The notes under the pieces are model-generated. The model was not told the DNA's origin, did no database searches, and saw nothing but the letters and a program-made list of their open reading frames with translations. The translations under genes were made by a program, and so were the position numbers. This document shows, piece by piece, positions 1 to 7,553 of a DNA stretch of 17,112 nucleotides. The first letter of the stretch is position 1; every line of letters starts with the position of its first letter. Location of the stretch: the NCBI GenBank assembly GCA_002314605.1, contig DCGO01000003.1:1-17112 (forward strand). Reading direction: 5' to 3'. Source of the DNA: Lentisphaeria bacterium UBA1776 (GTDB taxonomy: Bacteria > Verrucomicrobiota > Lentisphaeria > Victivallales > Victivallaceae).

Positions 1-1149
1 GTACCTCATCAGGTGCTGGAGGGGATGCTGATCGCGGCGGCGGCCACCGGCGCCACCAAGCTCTTCATCTACTGCCGGGCGGAGTATCCGCTGGCCATCA
101 AACACCTGAATATCGCCATCAGCCAGATCCACGAACACAAACGGAACGTGATCCGTGGACGTGAACTGGAAATCGTCATTAAGGAAGGAGCCGGCGCCTT
201 CGTCTGCGGCGAAGAGACGGCTCTTATCGCTTCCCTGGAGGGACGCCGGGGGCAGCCCCGATTCCGTCCGCCTTTTCCCACCGACAGCGGCTGGAAGAAT
301 TTTCCCACCATGATCAACAATGTGGAAACTTTCGGCAATGTGCCCCTGATCCTGCGTGAAGGCGGGGCGGAGTTTGCCAAAGTCGGCACCGAGGGAAGCA
401 AAGGGACCAAGCTCTTCGCTCTGGCGGGCGACCTCAAATATCCGGGTCTGGTGGAGGTCCCCATGGGAGTGACCTTGTCCGAGATCGTGTTTGATATCGG
501 CGGGGCGGATCCTGCCGAGGTAAAAGCCGTCCAGACCGGCGGTCCTTCCGGCGGCTGCATCCCGGTGGAACTCTTCAATACCCCGGTGGATTACGATTCT
601 CTCAGGAGCCTCGGGGCCATTATGGGCTCCGGCGGCATGATCGTGATCGGCAAACACCGCTGCATGGTGGAGACGGCCCGGTATTTTCTGGACTTCACTC
701 ACCGTGAGAGCTGCGGCAAATGCACCTTCTGCCGGGTGGGTACCAAGCGGATGTTCGAGACATTGTGCCGGATCACCGAAGGGAAGGGAAAAGAGTCCGA
801 TCTGGATTTCCTTGAGGACCTTGGGAAAAAGGTCCGGGCCGGCTCCCTCTGCGGCCTGGGGCAGACGGCTCCCAATCCGGTACTGGCGACACTGCGTTAT
901 TTCCGGAACGAGTATCTGGAGCATGTCAGGGAACACCGGTGTCCGGCACTGGCCTGCCCGGCGCTGGTGGACGTGAAGATCGATCAGACCAGGTGCATTC
1001 ATTGCCGCCTCTGCATCAAAACCTGTCCGGCGGATGCCATTTCCGGCGAAAAGGATCTGGTGGTGGATAATGCCAGGTGCGTTCGCTGCAACAGCTGTAT
1101 CGAAGTCTGCCCGAAGAAGGCGATTTCCCGGGTGAAACGAGGAGAATAA
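1..1149 (+). CDS. NuoF/HydB-like NADH-binding flavoprotein subunit with C-terminal 2x[4Fe-4S] ferredoxin domain (5' truncated by window)
   Basis: The reading frame is open from base 1 (VPHQVLEGML...), so the gene begins upstream and the internal GTG at 13 is not its start; 382 C-terminal residues are visible. Seen: the NuoF NADH/FMN-region signature GAGAFVCGEETALIASLEG followed by RRGQPR, then a cluster-N3 motif ESCGKCTFCRVGTKR (fragment residues C238, C241, C244, with C284 in SLCGLGQ), then a bacterial ferredoxin domain with two CxxCxxCxxxC motifs (C332-C342 and C360-C370). The ferredoxin tail is absent from complex I NuoF but typical of HydB of bifurcating hydrogenases and related soluble complexes. 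The family oxidises or reduces NADH at FMN and passes electrons through Fe-S clusters. The missing N-terminus should hold the rest of the FMN domain and perhaps a thioredoxin-like [2Fe-2S] domain. The next gene starts 6 nt after the stop, implying one operon and probably one complex. Family call is sure; the exact complex is inferred. Confidence 0.93.
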   Translation, partial: VPHQVLEGMLIAAAATGATKLFIYCRAEYPLAIKHLNIAISQIHEHKRNVIRGRELEIVIKEGAGAFVCGEETALIASLEGRRGQPRFRPPFPTDSGWKNFPTMINNVETFGNVPLILREGGAEFAKVGTEGSKGTKLFALAGDLKYPGLVEVPMGVTLSEIVFDIGGADPAEVKAVQTGGPSGGCIPVELFNTPVDYDSLRSLGAIMGSGGMIVIGKHRCMVETARYFLDFTHRESCGKCTFCRVGTKRMFETLCRITEGKGKESDLDFLEDLGKKVRAGSLCGLGQTAPNPVLATLRYFRNEYLEHVREHRCPALACPALVDVKIDQTRCIHCRLCIKTCPADAISGEKDLVVDNARCVRCNSCIEVCPKKAISRVKRGE

Positions 1150-1155
1150 CGCGAA

Positions 1156-3201
1156 ATGAATCCCATTGAGTTTATTTTGGACGGCCGCAAGGTGACGGCT
1201 CAGCCCGGCGAGACGATCCTTGATGCGGCCCGGCGGGAAAACATCTATATTCCCAGTCTTTGCCGCGAACAGCGCGTCAGCAAAACCACCAGCTGTTTCG
1301 TCTGTGTGGTCCGGGATGTGAAGACCGGGAAATTCATGCCTTCCTGTGCGGCATGTCCGGCCCCCGGGCAGGAGATCGAAGCAAGTTCCGATGCTGTGAA
1401 AGAGATGCGCCGGACCGCCCTCAATCTCCTTTTGAGCGAACACTGCGGCGATTGCGAGGCCCCCTGCAAAATGGCCTGTCCCGCTCATGCGGAGGTGGAG
1501 GAGTATGTCCGCCTTGGCAAAGAAGGGAAATTCCTCGAGGCGCTGAAAGTCATCAAGCAGCAGATCCCGCTCCCCATGAGTGTGGGGCGGGTCTGTCCCC
1601 GGTTCTGCGAAAAGGAGTGCCGGCGGAATGTGACCGGCAAACCGGTGGCCATCAACGAATTCAAACGTACTGCCGCCGATCTGGAATATGAGCACTATGT
1701 GGAGACTTTGGCTCCGGAGACCGGCAAACGGGCCGCCGTTGTGGGGGGCGGTCCGGCGGGACTTGCCGCCGCATACTATCTCCGGCTGGAAGGGGTGGCG
1801 GTAACGGTGTTTGACGCCATGCCCAAAGCAGGGGGCATGCTCCGCTACGGGATCCCGGAATACCGTCTGCCGAAAGCCGGCGTCCTCGACCTAGAACTGG
1901 CTCACTTTGCCCGGCTGGGCGTAAAATTCGAGTTCGGCCGCAAACTGGGGGCGGATCTCGCGCTGGAAGAGTTGAAGAAATCCTTTGATGCAGTAATTGT
2001 AGCCGTGGGCTGCTGGAAAGCTTCCGGCATGCACTGTGAAGGGGAGGAATACGCTGTTCAGGGGATCGATTTTCTGCGCAATGTGGCCATGAATGACTGC
2101 AAGGCTCCCGATCCGGGGCGGGTCATTGTGATCGGTGGCGGCAATACCGCCATGGACTGTCTGCGGACTTCGGTCCGGCTTGGGAGCGGCGATGTGAACT
2201 GTTTCTACCGGCGCACCGAGGCGGAAATGCCGGCGGAAAAGCTGGAAATTGAAGAGGCCGCAGAGGAGGGCGTGAAGTTCCATTATCTGGCCGCCCCGGT
2301 GAAGCTTTCCAGAAGGGCCGACGGCCGTCTTGTGTTTACCTTTCAGAAAATGGAACTGGGGGAACCTGACGCCACGGGCCGCCGCAAGCCGGTGCCGGTC
2401 CCCGGAAGTGAATTTGACGAGATTGCCGATACGGTGATCGCCGCCATCGGCCAGTCCACTCTGGCTCCAGAGGGGCTTCCTGTGGACAGGCGGGGAAATC
2501 TTCCGGCGGATCTGGGGAGCAATGTATTTGCAGCCGGGGATTGCGTTTCAGGCGCCAAAACGGTGGTGGAGGCCCTTGCTTCCGGACACCGGGCCGCCAG
2601 GGCCGCCGTGACGGCGTTAACAGGCAAAGTCTTCCCGCCGGAAAACCCGGTGAATGTCTCCCGGGGAAACTGGCAGGATCTGACCCCGGCGGATCTGGTC
2701 TTTCAGAACGGCAAGGGCGAAGTGCAGGACCGGGAACGCCTCGCATACATTCCGCTGGAGGAACGCAAACACTCGTTTGCTGAAGTCACCTCCAGCATGC
2801 CCCCGGCTCAGCTGGCGGGGGAGGGGACGCGCTGCATTGAGTGCAGCTGTTCCGACAAACACGACTGCCGTCTCCGTGAACACAGCGCCCGCTGCGGCGC
2901 TCTGCCGGATGCTATTTCCGGCGAGCGTCAGACCATGAGTTTCGACAACCGCCATCCCCTCATCCTTCAGGACCGGGGCAAGTGCATCAAGTGTCAGGTG
3001 TGTGTGAAGGTTTGTGGCGAAGTTATCAATGCGTCTCTCCTGTCGCCTCAGAAACGCGGGTTTCTCACTTATATCGGGACTGCGTTTGACCGGGGATTCC
3101 CTGCATCCTGTGCTGAATGCGGGGCCTGTGTTCACGCCTGTCCCACCGGGGCGCTTTCCTTCAAGAAATCTGCTGAACTGGACAAAAAACGGGAGGATTG
3201 A
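1156..3201 (+). CDS. [2Fe-2S]-NfnB/GltD-like FAD/NAD(P)-binding-[4Fe-4S] fusion oxidoreductase (candidate Stn-type transhydrogenase subunit)
   Basis: 681 aa, cytoplasmic. Domains in order: a NuoG/HydA-type [2Fe-2S] domain (C36, C47, C50, C64); an HCGDC-x3-C-x3-C cluster motif (H96, C100, C104, C108); a GltD/NfnB N-terminal Fe-S segment (C147, C151, C155); an FAD Rossmann motif GGGPAG (197-202) followed by GGMLRYGIPEYRLPK; a second dinucleotide motif GGGNTAMD (from 327) for NAD(P)H; a Cys-rich linker RCIECSC (from 559); and a C-terminal 2x[4Fe-4S] ferredoxin (C610-C620, C652-C662). There is no H-cluster hydrogenase domain. In this family the GltD-like core moves electrons between NAD(P)H, FAD and ferredoxin. 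The combination beside a HydB-like subunit matches what is described for the Sporomusa-type Nfn (Stn), built from hydrogenase and NfnB modules. Alternatives are an accessory subunit of a formate dehydrogenase or another NAD(P)H:acceptor complex. RBS-like AGGAG at 1140-1144. Domains are sure; the reaction is inferred. Confidence 0.9.
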   Translation: MNPIEFILDGRKVTAQPGETILDAARRENIYIPSLCREQRVSKTTSCFVCVVRDVKTGKFMPSCAACPAPGQEIEASSDAVKEMRRTALNLLLSEHCGDCEAPCKMACPAHAEVEEYVRLGKEGKFLEALKVIKQQIPLPMSVGRVCPRFCEKECRRNVTGKPVAINEFKRTAADLEYEHYVETLAPETGKRAAVVGGGPAGLAAAYYLRLEGVAVTVFDAMPKAGGMLRYGIPEYRLPKAGVLDLELAHFARLGVKFEFGRKLGADLALEELKKSFDAVIVAVGCWKASGMHCEGEEYAVQGIDFLRNVAMNDCKAPDPGRVIVIGGGNTAMDCLRTSVRLGSGDVNCFYRRTEAEMPAEKLEIEEAAEEGVKFHYLAAPVKLSRRADGRLVFTFQKMELGEPDATGRRKPVPVPGSEFDEIADTVIAAIGQSTLAPEGLPVDRRGNLPADLGSNVFAAGDCVSGAKTVVEALASGHRAARAAVTALTGKVFPPENPVNVSRGNWQDLTPADLVFQNGKGEVQDRERLAYIPLEERKHSFAEVTSSMPPAQLAGEGTRCIECSCSDKHDCRLREHSARCGALPDAISGERQTMSFDNRHPLILQDRGKCIKCQVCVKVCGEVINASLLSPQKRGFLTYIGTAFDRGFPASCAECGACVHACPTGALSFKKSAELDKKRED

Positions 3202-3204
3202 AGG

Positions 3205-4251
3205 ATGAAAGAATCCGTATTTCTGGCGGACCTTCCCATCGGGAAGGCGCAGCTGTATACCCTTTCCGGAGGCTGCGGGCCCGTCGCCGAGATCAGCGAT
3301 TTCGGCGGTGTGATCCGCCGTCTGCTGGTCCCCGCCCGGGACGGGAAGATGGTGAATGTGGCGCTGGGGTATCAGGATCCCGCACGGTATTTCTCTCCGG
3401 ATCCGCTTCAGGGCATCCCCTGTTTCGGGGCGCTGATCGGCCGTGTGGGCAACCGGATCGGCAAGGGAAAATTCACCCTTGACGGACGGGAGTATCAGGT
3501 GTTCTGCAACGAGCGCGGCAACTCTCTTCATGGCGGCAAGGGTTTTCACAACCGGCTCTGGGAAGTGACCTCCTACGACGGGAAGGAATTCCGTCTCCGG
3601 ATCAAGAGTCCCGATGGGGACTGCGGCTACCCCGGGAATCTCACGGTGGATGCCGTTTACCGGGTGACGGCGGACAATGCCCTCGAAATGGAGATGCATG
3701 CCGTAACGGATGCGCCCACCCTTGTCAACCTCACCAATCACAATTATTTCAACCTGAATGGCGAGGAGACCGGATCTCTGGAGGGACACTCCCTGCAGAT
3801 CTTCGCCTCCAGCCGTCAGGAGGTGGATTCTGAACTTATCCCCACCGGAAGGTGGCTTCCTGTGGAAGGGACCGAATACGATTTCCGGAAGGGGCGTTCC
3901 ATGACGGAGGCTTTCAAGCTTCACAATGGGGGATTTGACGACAACTATCTCCTGGATCACCCGCTGGACGGGATCGTCCGCTGTGCCGCAGTAGCGGCCA
4001 GCCGAAAGACGGGGATCCGGCTGGAGGTGGAAGGTATTTCCCCCTGCGTCCAGCTTTACACCGCAGGGGGCCTGAACGGGTCCATCATCGGGACTTCCGG
4101 CAAAGCGTATCCCCGGCTGTCCGCTTTCTGTCTTGAGATGCAGCACCCTGTTGACGCCCCGAATCACCCGGAATATCCGTCCATCCGGCTGGATCCGGGC
4201 AAGACATACTCTCAAGTGATCCGCTACCGCTTCTCCTGCGTGACGGATTGA
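3205..4251 (+). CDS. galM: Aldose 1-epimerase (galactose mutarotase)
   Basis: 348 aa, the usual family length, without a signal peptide, so cytoplasmic. It interconverts alpha and beta anomers of aldoses such as galactose or glucose. Seen: the GNRIGKGKF and NERGNSLHGG motifs (H109), TNHNYFNL with the second catalytic His (H179), and the C-terminal CLEMQHPVDAPNHPEYPS block with the catalytic Glu (E311) preceding PDAPN-like residues. All three key residues are therefore present. The ATG at 3205 is preceded by GGGAGG (3191-3196) at 8 nt and begins 3 nt after the upstream stop, so it is very likely translated from the same mRNA as the two redox genes. That pairing is unusual: no other sugar-metabolism gene is on this strand here. 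It converges with the GH78-like gene across a 52-nt gap holding a hairpin. Confidence 0.95.
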   Translation: MKESVFLADLPIGKAQLYTLSGGCGPVAEISDFGGVIRRLLVPARDGKMVNVALGYQDPARYFSPDPLQGIPCFGALIGRVGNRIGKGKFTLDGREYQVFCNERGNSLHGGKGFHNRLWEVTSYDGKEFRLRIKSPDGDCGYPGNLTVDAVYRVTADNALEMEMHAVTDAPTLVNLTNHNYFNLNGEETGSLEGHSLQIFASSRQEVDSELIPTGRWLPVEGTEYDFRKGRSMTEAFKLHNGGFDDNYLLDHPLDGIVRCAAVAASRKTGIRLEVEGISPCVQLYTAGGLNGSIIGTSGKAYPRLSAFCLEMQHPVDAPNHPEYPSIRLDPGKTYSQVIRYRFSCVTD

Positions 4252-4280
4252 CCCTTCCTTCGTTTTTCCATACGTTCCGC

Positions 4281-4302
4281 CCGGCCTCCGGTTGGGGGCC
4301 GG
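4281..4302. terminator. GC-rich hairpin between convergent genes, candidate bidirectional terminator
   Basis: CCGGCCTCC and GGGGGCCGG form a 9-bp stem (one T-G wobble) around the loop GGTT. It lies in the 52-nt gap between the galM stop and the GH78-like stop on the other strand. Neither side has a proper T-tract immediately after the stem (only TTC on the plus strand), so intrinsic termination may be weak. Placement is the main support. Confidence 0.4.
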
Positions 4303-4303
4303 T

Positions 4304-6661
4304 TCAATGCCCTGCTTTTCCGTTTCCGGAGGATCGTGCACTGCGGAAACGGACAATGGGAAATTCCGGGCAGGATTCCGGGACCGGTTCCGTGCCCGGC
4401 GGGGTTTCCACATCGACCTCGATCCCCGCTCCGGTCTTCTTCCAGGAGACGCGGATCCTGCCGTGCGGGGTGGGCACCTCTCCCGAAAAGTGCGTATAAC
4501 TTCCGCACCATGGTTTGACACGGAAGGTCCTGAATCCGGGTGTCAATGGTTCCACCCCCAGAAGGCATCCTCCCGTCCAGCAGGGGACGAAGGCCCCCCA
4601 GGCGTGGGAAAGACTTCCGGCACGTTCAAAATCCTCCTCTCCATTTCTGGTTTCCCAGATGGAGCTTGCTCCGGCATTCAAAAAGAGATCCATGGTTTCG
4701 TTCAGATCGCGCATCAGAAATGCTCTGGAGGCTTCCGACCCTTGCATCAGGGCCCGGATCCAATAGACCATTACGCTCAATTCTGCGGGCCGGAACTGCC
4801 GGTGCATCAAATTGGAAAGGATTTTGGCACGCTCCGCTTCGGAGAGTCTGCACTGGAGAAGGGCGAGGATCTGCATGTGATCATACCCCTCGCGATCTCC
4901 GGCGGAAGCTCTGAAAAATCCCTTCCTGCGGTCGAAGAAACGGTTTTTCACCAGTGCGGCGATCCGCTCCGCCTGTTTTCGCAGAAAATCCGCCCGCTTT
5001 TCCGCTCCGGCGGCGGCATGCATCGCCGCTGCGGCGCGAAGGGCTTCGGCCAGATAAAGATTGTACAGCGGCTGTTCCGGATCTTCCATGCGGCTCAAAA
5101 TGCCGTTCCACTCGTAGAAGTTCCAGATCTTTTTGCCGTCTCCGGGGGAATGCAGCCCCTCCGGCAGCTGTTCCGAGAGCGCCCGGTCCAGGATCCGTTC
5201 GATGACGCTTTGCCATTTCAGGAAGATCCCGGCGTTGCCGCTGTAGAGGATGTACTCATGCAGTGCGGTGATCCACACCATGGTAAAGACGGGGATGGTC
5301 AGCTGGACTGCCGAGGGCGCCGTCAGCGCAAGATACCGCTCGCCGTCAAAAGATCTTCCCAGAAGATCGAGGGAATTTTCCGCAAAGGCCCAGTTTCCCC
5401 ATCCGTAATAGCCGAAGAGCATCTGGTTTCTGGAGTCGTACGCATAAAGGGACTGCTCCCGCCACGGCGTATCCTCGTAATGCTCATGCATGCAGAGGTG
5501 CAGCGTCCGGAGCGCGAGGGCCTGCGCCTTCTGCAGCAGCCGGTCCTCCGTCTCCGGGAAACAGGCGGGGGGGAGGGGCAGTTCCGCCGGAATGATCCCG
5601 GCATACCCCAGCGCCGTACTGCCGGATACCTTCGTGATGTGCAGTTCAAGATACCGCCCCCCCAGCCTCCGGTGGGGAAACACGAACTCATTCAGACCCT
5701 CTTTGCAGATGTACCGGTCGGCAAAATTCCGTTGATCGATGACTGCCCGGACCCGCCCGTCCTTCAGATGTTCCCCGTGGGCAATATCCAGAACGGTCCC
5801 TTTGCCGGTTTTGATCTTCAGCCGGAAATACCCCGAGCATTCCCGTCCCGTGTCCAGAATGACATAGTACCCGTTTGCATCCGGAAAATCCTTCAGCGGC
5901 CGGAATTGCAGAAGCGGAGTGTCCAAAGAAAGTTTCAGCCTGCTTTTCGTCACGGTTTCCGCAAAAGAGGTCTTCTCCAGACCGGCAAAGAGTGCGGAAT
6001 CCGTCTTCGGGGCCAGAAAGTCCGTCATGCAGCGCCGGGCAAATGTCCCGGTTCCGGCCGTTCTGCGGAGAATGCCGCACTGCACAAGTTCCACCGGCGG
6101 AGGTTCCAGTTCATTCAGGGGCGGGACCGGTCGCAGATGCATTTCCTGCCGGATGCCGGAGCCGTCCAGCTGACGGGCCGTTTTCCACTTCAGATCCTTT
6201 TCGCGGTTGGCATCGTAACAATAGGCAAACCCCAGCTGGCAGGTCACTTTGCAGCGGAGACCGGAACGGAACATGACGGCGTCCGCGCATTTCCAGGAGG
6301 AATCCGTGGTGCAGAACAGGCGCTTCCCCGCCCGGACCGCCGCGATCAGATAAGGCGTTCCCGGCTTCGAAGTGCCGAAGGACTCCCCGTTCCAGTGTAC
6401 GGCCACGGTGATCCGGTTTTTTCCTTTTTTCAGAAATCCGTCGGCTTTCACTCTGGAAAACGTTCTGGACTCCGGAAAATCGGAAAGCTGTTGTATGGGA
6501 ACCCGTCTGCCGTTCAGCTGAATGTCAAAGGTGGACTCTGCGGAAATTTCCAGAACGGTCCCCGGCGTCCGGTCCCACTCAAAACTTTTCCGGAAAATCC
6601 TCCAGGAATCGGGTTCCCGGGTATGATCCCAGATGGGATATGCATCGTGTGTAATCGACAT
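4304..6661 (-). CDS. GH78-like alpha-L-rhamnosidase family protein (no signal peptide)
   Basis: 785 aa. The N-terminal half carries beta-sandwich sequence (jelly-roll-like FDIQLNGRRV and a concanavalin-like segment around VILDTGRECSGYF, typical of GH78). The (alpha/alpha)6 six-hairpin catalytic domain begins near residue 360, and a C-terminal beta domain holds the GH78 tail motif (LSHAWGA, then GVEPLTPGFRTFRVKP). The usual acid-site region is DTPWREQSLYAYDSRNQ (E402), in place of the classical DERLGWTGD. The candidate general base is E670 in SSIWETRNGEED. The start MSITHDAYPIW has no hydrophobic leader, so the enzyme is probably cytoplasmic and acts on imported oligosaccharides. The likely reaction is release of terminal alpha-L-rhamnose, but the diverged acid motif means substrate is uncertain. 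It is last in the minus-strand cluster, 28 nt after the pseudopilin gene; the RBS is weak (GCAGG). Confidence 0.85.
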   Translation of the reverse strand: MSITHDAYPIWDHTREPDSWRIFRKSFEWDRTPGTVLEISAESTFDIQLNGRRVPIQQLSDFPESRTFSRVKADGFLKKGKNRITVAVHWNGESFGTSKPGTPYLIAAVRAGKRLFCTTDSSWKCADAVMFRSGLRCKVTCQLGFAYCYDANREKDLKWKTARQLDGSGIRQEMHLRPVPPLNELEPPPVELVQCGILRRTAGTGTFARRCMTDFLAPKTDSALFAGLEKTSFAETVTKSRLKLSLDTPLLQFRPLKDFPDANGYYVILDTGRECSGYFRLKIKTGKGTVLDIAHGEHLKDGRVRAVIDQRNFADRYICKEGLNEFVFPHRRLGGRYLELHITKVSGSTALGYAGIIPAELPLPPACFPETEDRLLQKAQALALRTLHLCMHEHYEDTPWREQSLYAYDSRNQMLFGYYGWGNWAFAENSLDLLGRSFDGERYLALTAPSAVQLTIPVFTMVWITALHEYILYSGNAGIFLKWQSVIERILDRALSEQLPEGLHSPGDGKKIWNFYEWNGILSRMEDPEQPLYNLYLAEALRAAAAMHAAAGAEKRADFLRKQAERIAALVKNRFFDRRKGFFRASAGDREGYDHMQILALLQCRLSEAERAKILSNLMHRQFRPAELSVMVYWIRALMQGSEASRAFLMRDLNETMDLFLNAGASSIWETRNGEEDFERAGSLSHAWGAFVPCWTGGCLLGVEPLTPGFRTFRVKPWCGSYTHFSGEVPTPHGRIRVSWKKTGAGIEVDVETPPGTEPVPESCPEFPIVRFRSARSSGNGKAGH

Positions 6662-6689
6662 TTTGAAACCTGCTTCTTTGGTCCTGCAA

Positions 6690-7502
6690 TCAGTACTGTA
6701 CCAGTTGTTCCGAGGTGGCTCTCGGATACGGTGTCGGATAATACCAGACTTTGTTCCGCCCGGAATGGTAGGAATAGATCACCTTCAGCTGTTTGGAATT
6801 TTCCGCTGCGGCATGGCCGTCCAGGTACCATACGTTGCAGCGTTTGGAGTGGCGCAGGACGAATGCCTGTCCGGCTCCGGCGCTGATGGTCGGCGCCTGC
6901 TTGCCCGAGCCGTTGGAACTGTCCGCAAGACCCCATGCACACTGGGGCTTTTCATGGATTTTTTTCAGGACGATGTAGTAAGCATTTCCCTCGATTTTGC
7001 TCCAGGTCGCTTTCAATCCGTTGTCGGGACTCTCCGCGTATGGGGCGGCAAAGACCGCAGTGTTGTGGGATGCCGTGGTCCCATGCCACTGCTGAAGCGG
7101 GGTGGAGGGACAGGCATCGGCTTTGTAGGAGAAATACCCGAGGCATGTTTTGGTCCCGGCCTGGTGCGCGTAATTGTAAACCGGGTTGTTGCCGAGATAC
7201 GCATGGTAATTCAGCCGGTTGCTGCCGTATTTGTCGGAATTGATGATGTAATCATTGTAATCCGCCGCATACATCAGCATGCCGGCCCCGGTCTGTTTCT
7301 GATTGCTGAGGCAGGTGGCGGACTTGGCCTTTTCTCTGGCATTGTTCAATGCCGGAAGAAGCATGGACGCCAGTATGGCGATAATGGCGATCACCACCAG
7401 CAGCTCAATTAGTGTAAAACGCCGTTTGAATTGCATCAATGAATTTTGAAAGATGAAAGATGAAAAGGGGAGACCGGAGGTTGTTCGGTGTTTCTTCTGC
7501 AT
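6690..7502 (-). CDS. Type II secretion/type IV pseudopilin-like protein with H-X9-DG motif
   Basis: 270 aa. A class III (prepilin) leader ends KRR, followed by FTLIELLVVIAIIAILA (residues 29-45) with the conserved Glu at mature position 5 (E33). This single hydrophobic helix leads into MLLPALNNAREKAK and a soluble C-terminal domain. H218, nine residues, then D228-G229 form the H-X9-DG motif of a prepilin-associated family abundant in Lentisphaerae and Planctomycetes. Such proteins are expected to be processed by prepilin peptidase and sit in or on the cell envelope; their individual functions are unknown. The residue before the cleavage point is Arg (R28), not the usual Gly. The start at 7502 is chosen because AAAGGAG (7509-7515) lies 6 nt upstream; the internal Met23 closer to the helix has no RBS. 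It lies inside a glycan cluster between a secreted TIM-barrel protein and the GH78-like gene. Confidence 0.92.
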   Translation of the reverse strand: MQKKHRTTSGLPFSSFIFQNSLMQFKRRFTLIELLVVIAIIAILASMLLPALNNAREKAKSATCLSNQKQTGAGMLMYAADYNDYIINSDKYGSNRLNYHAYLGNNPVYNYAHQAGTKTCLGYFSYKADACPSTPLQQWHGTTASHNTAVFAAPYAESPDNGLKATWSKIEGNAYYIVLKKIHEKPQCAWGLADSSNGSGKQAPTISAGAGQAFVLRHSKRCNVWYLDGHAAAENSKQLKVIYSYHSGRNKVWYYPTPYPRATSEQLVQY

Positions 7503-7508
7503 TTCAAG

Positions 7509-7515
7509 CTCCTTT
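7509..7515 (-). promoter_or_regulatory. Ribosome binding site deciding the pseudopilin start
   Basis: AAAGGAG on the minus strand lies 6 nt before the ATG at 7502. The alternative Met23, nearer the hydrophobic helix, has no such site, so the longer leader is preferred. Confidence 0.7.
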
Positions 7516-7553
7516 GTTTCTGTTCCGTCATAAACCTCAAACGTTAAACCTTT

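Noticed and set aside
2617..4521. 634-codon minus-strand open frame opposite galM and the fusion oxidoreductase
   Set aside because: It overlaps two genes with intact catalytic motifs and gives no recognisable domains, so it is a codon-bias shadow.
4292..6886. 864-codon open frame on the plus strand antisense to the GH78-like gene
   Set aside because: It mirrors a well-supported glycosidase and starts inside the convergent gap. The product is Pro/Arg/Gly-rich without domain signals, as expected from the complement of a GC-biased gene.
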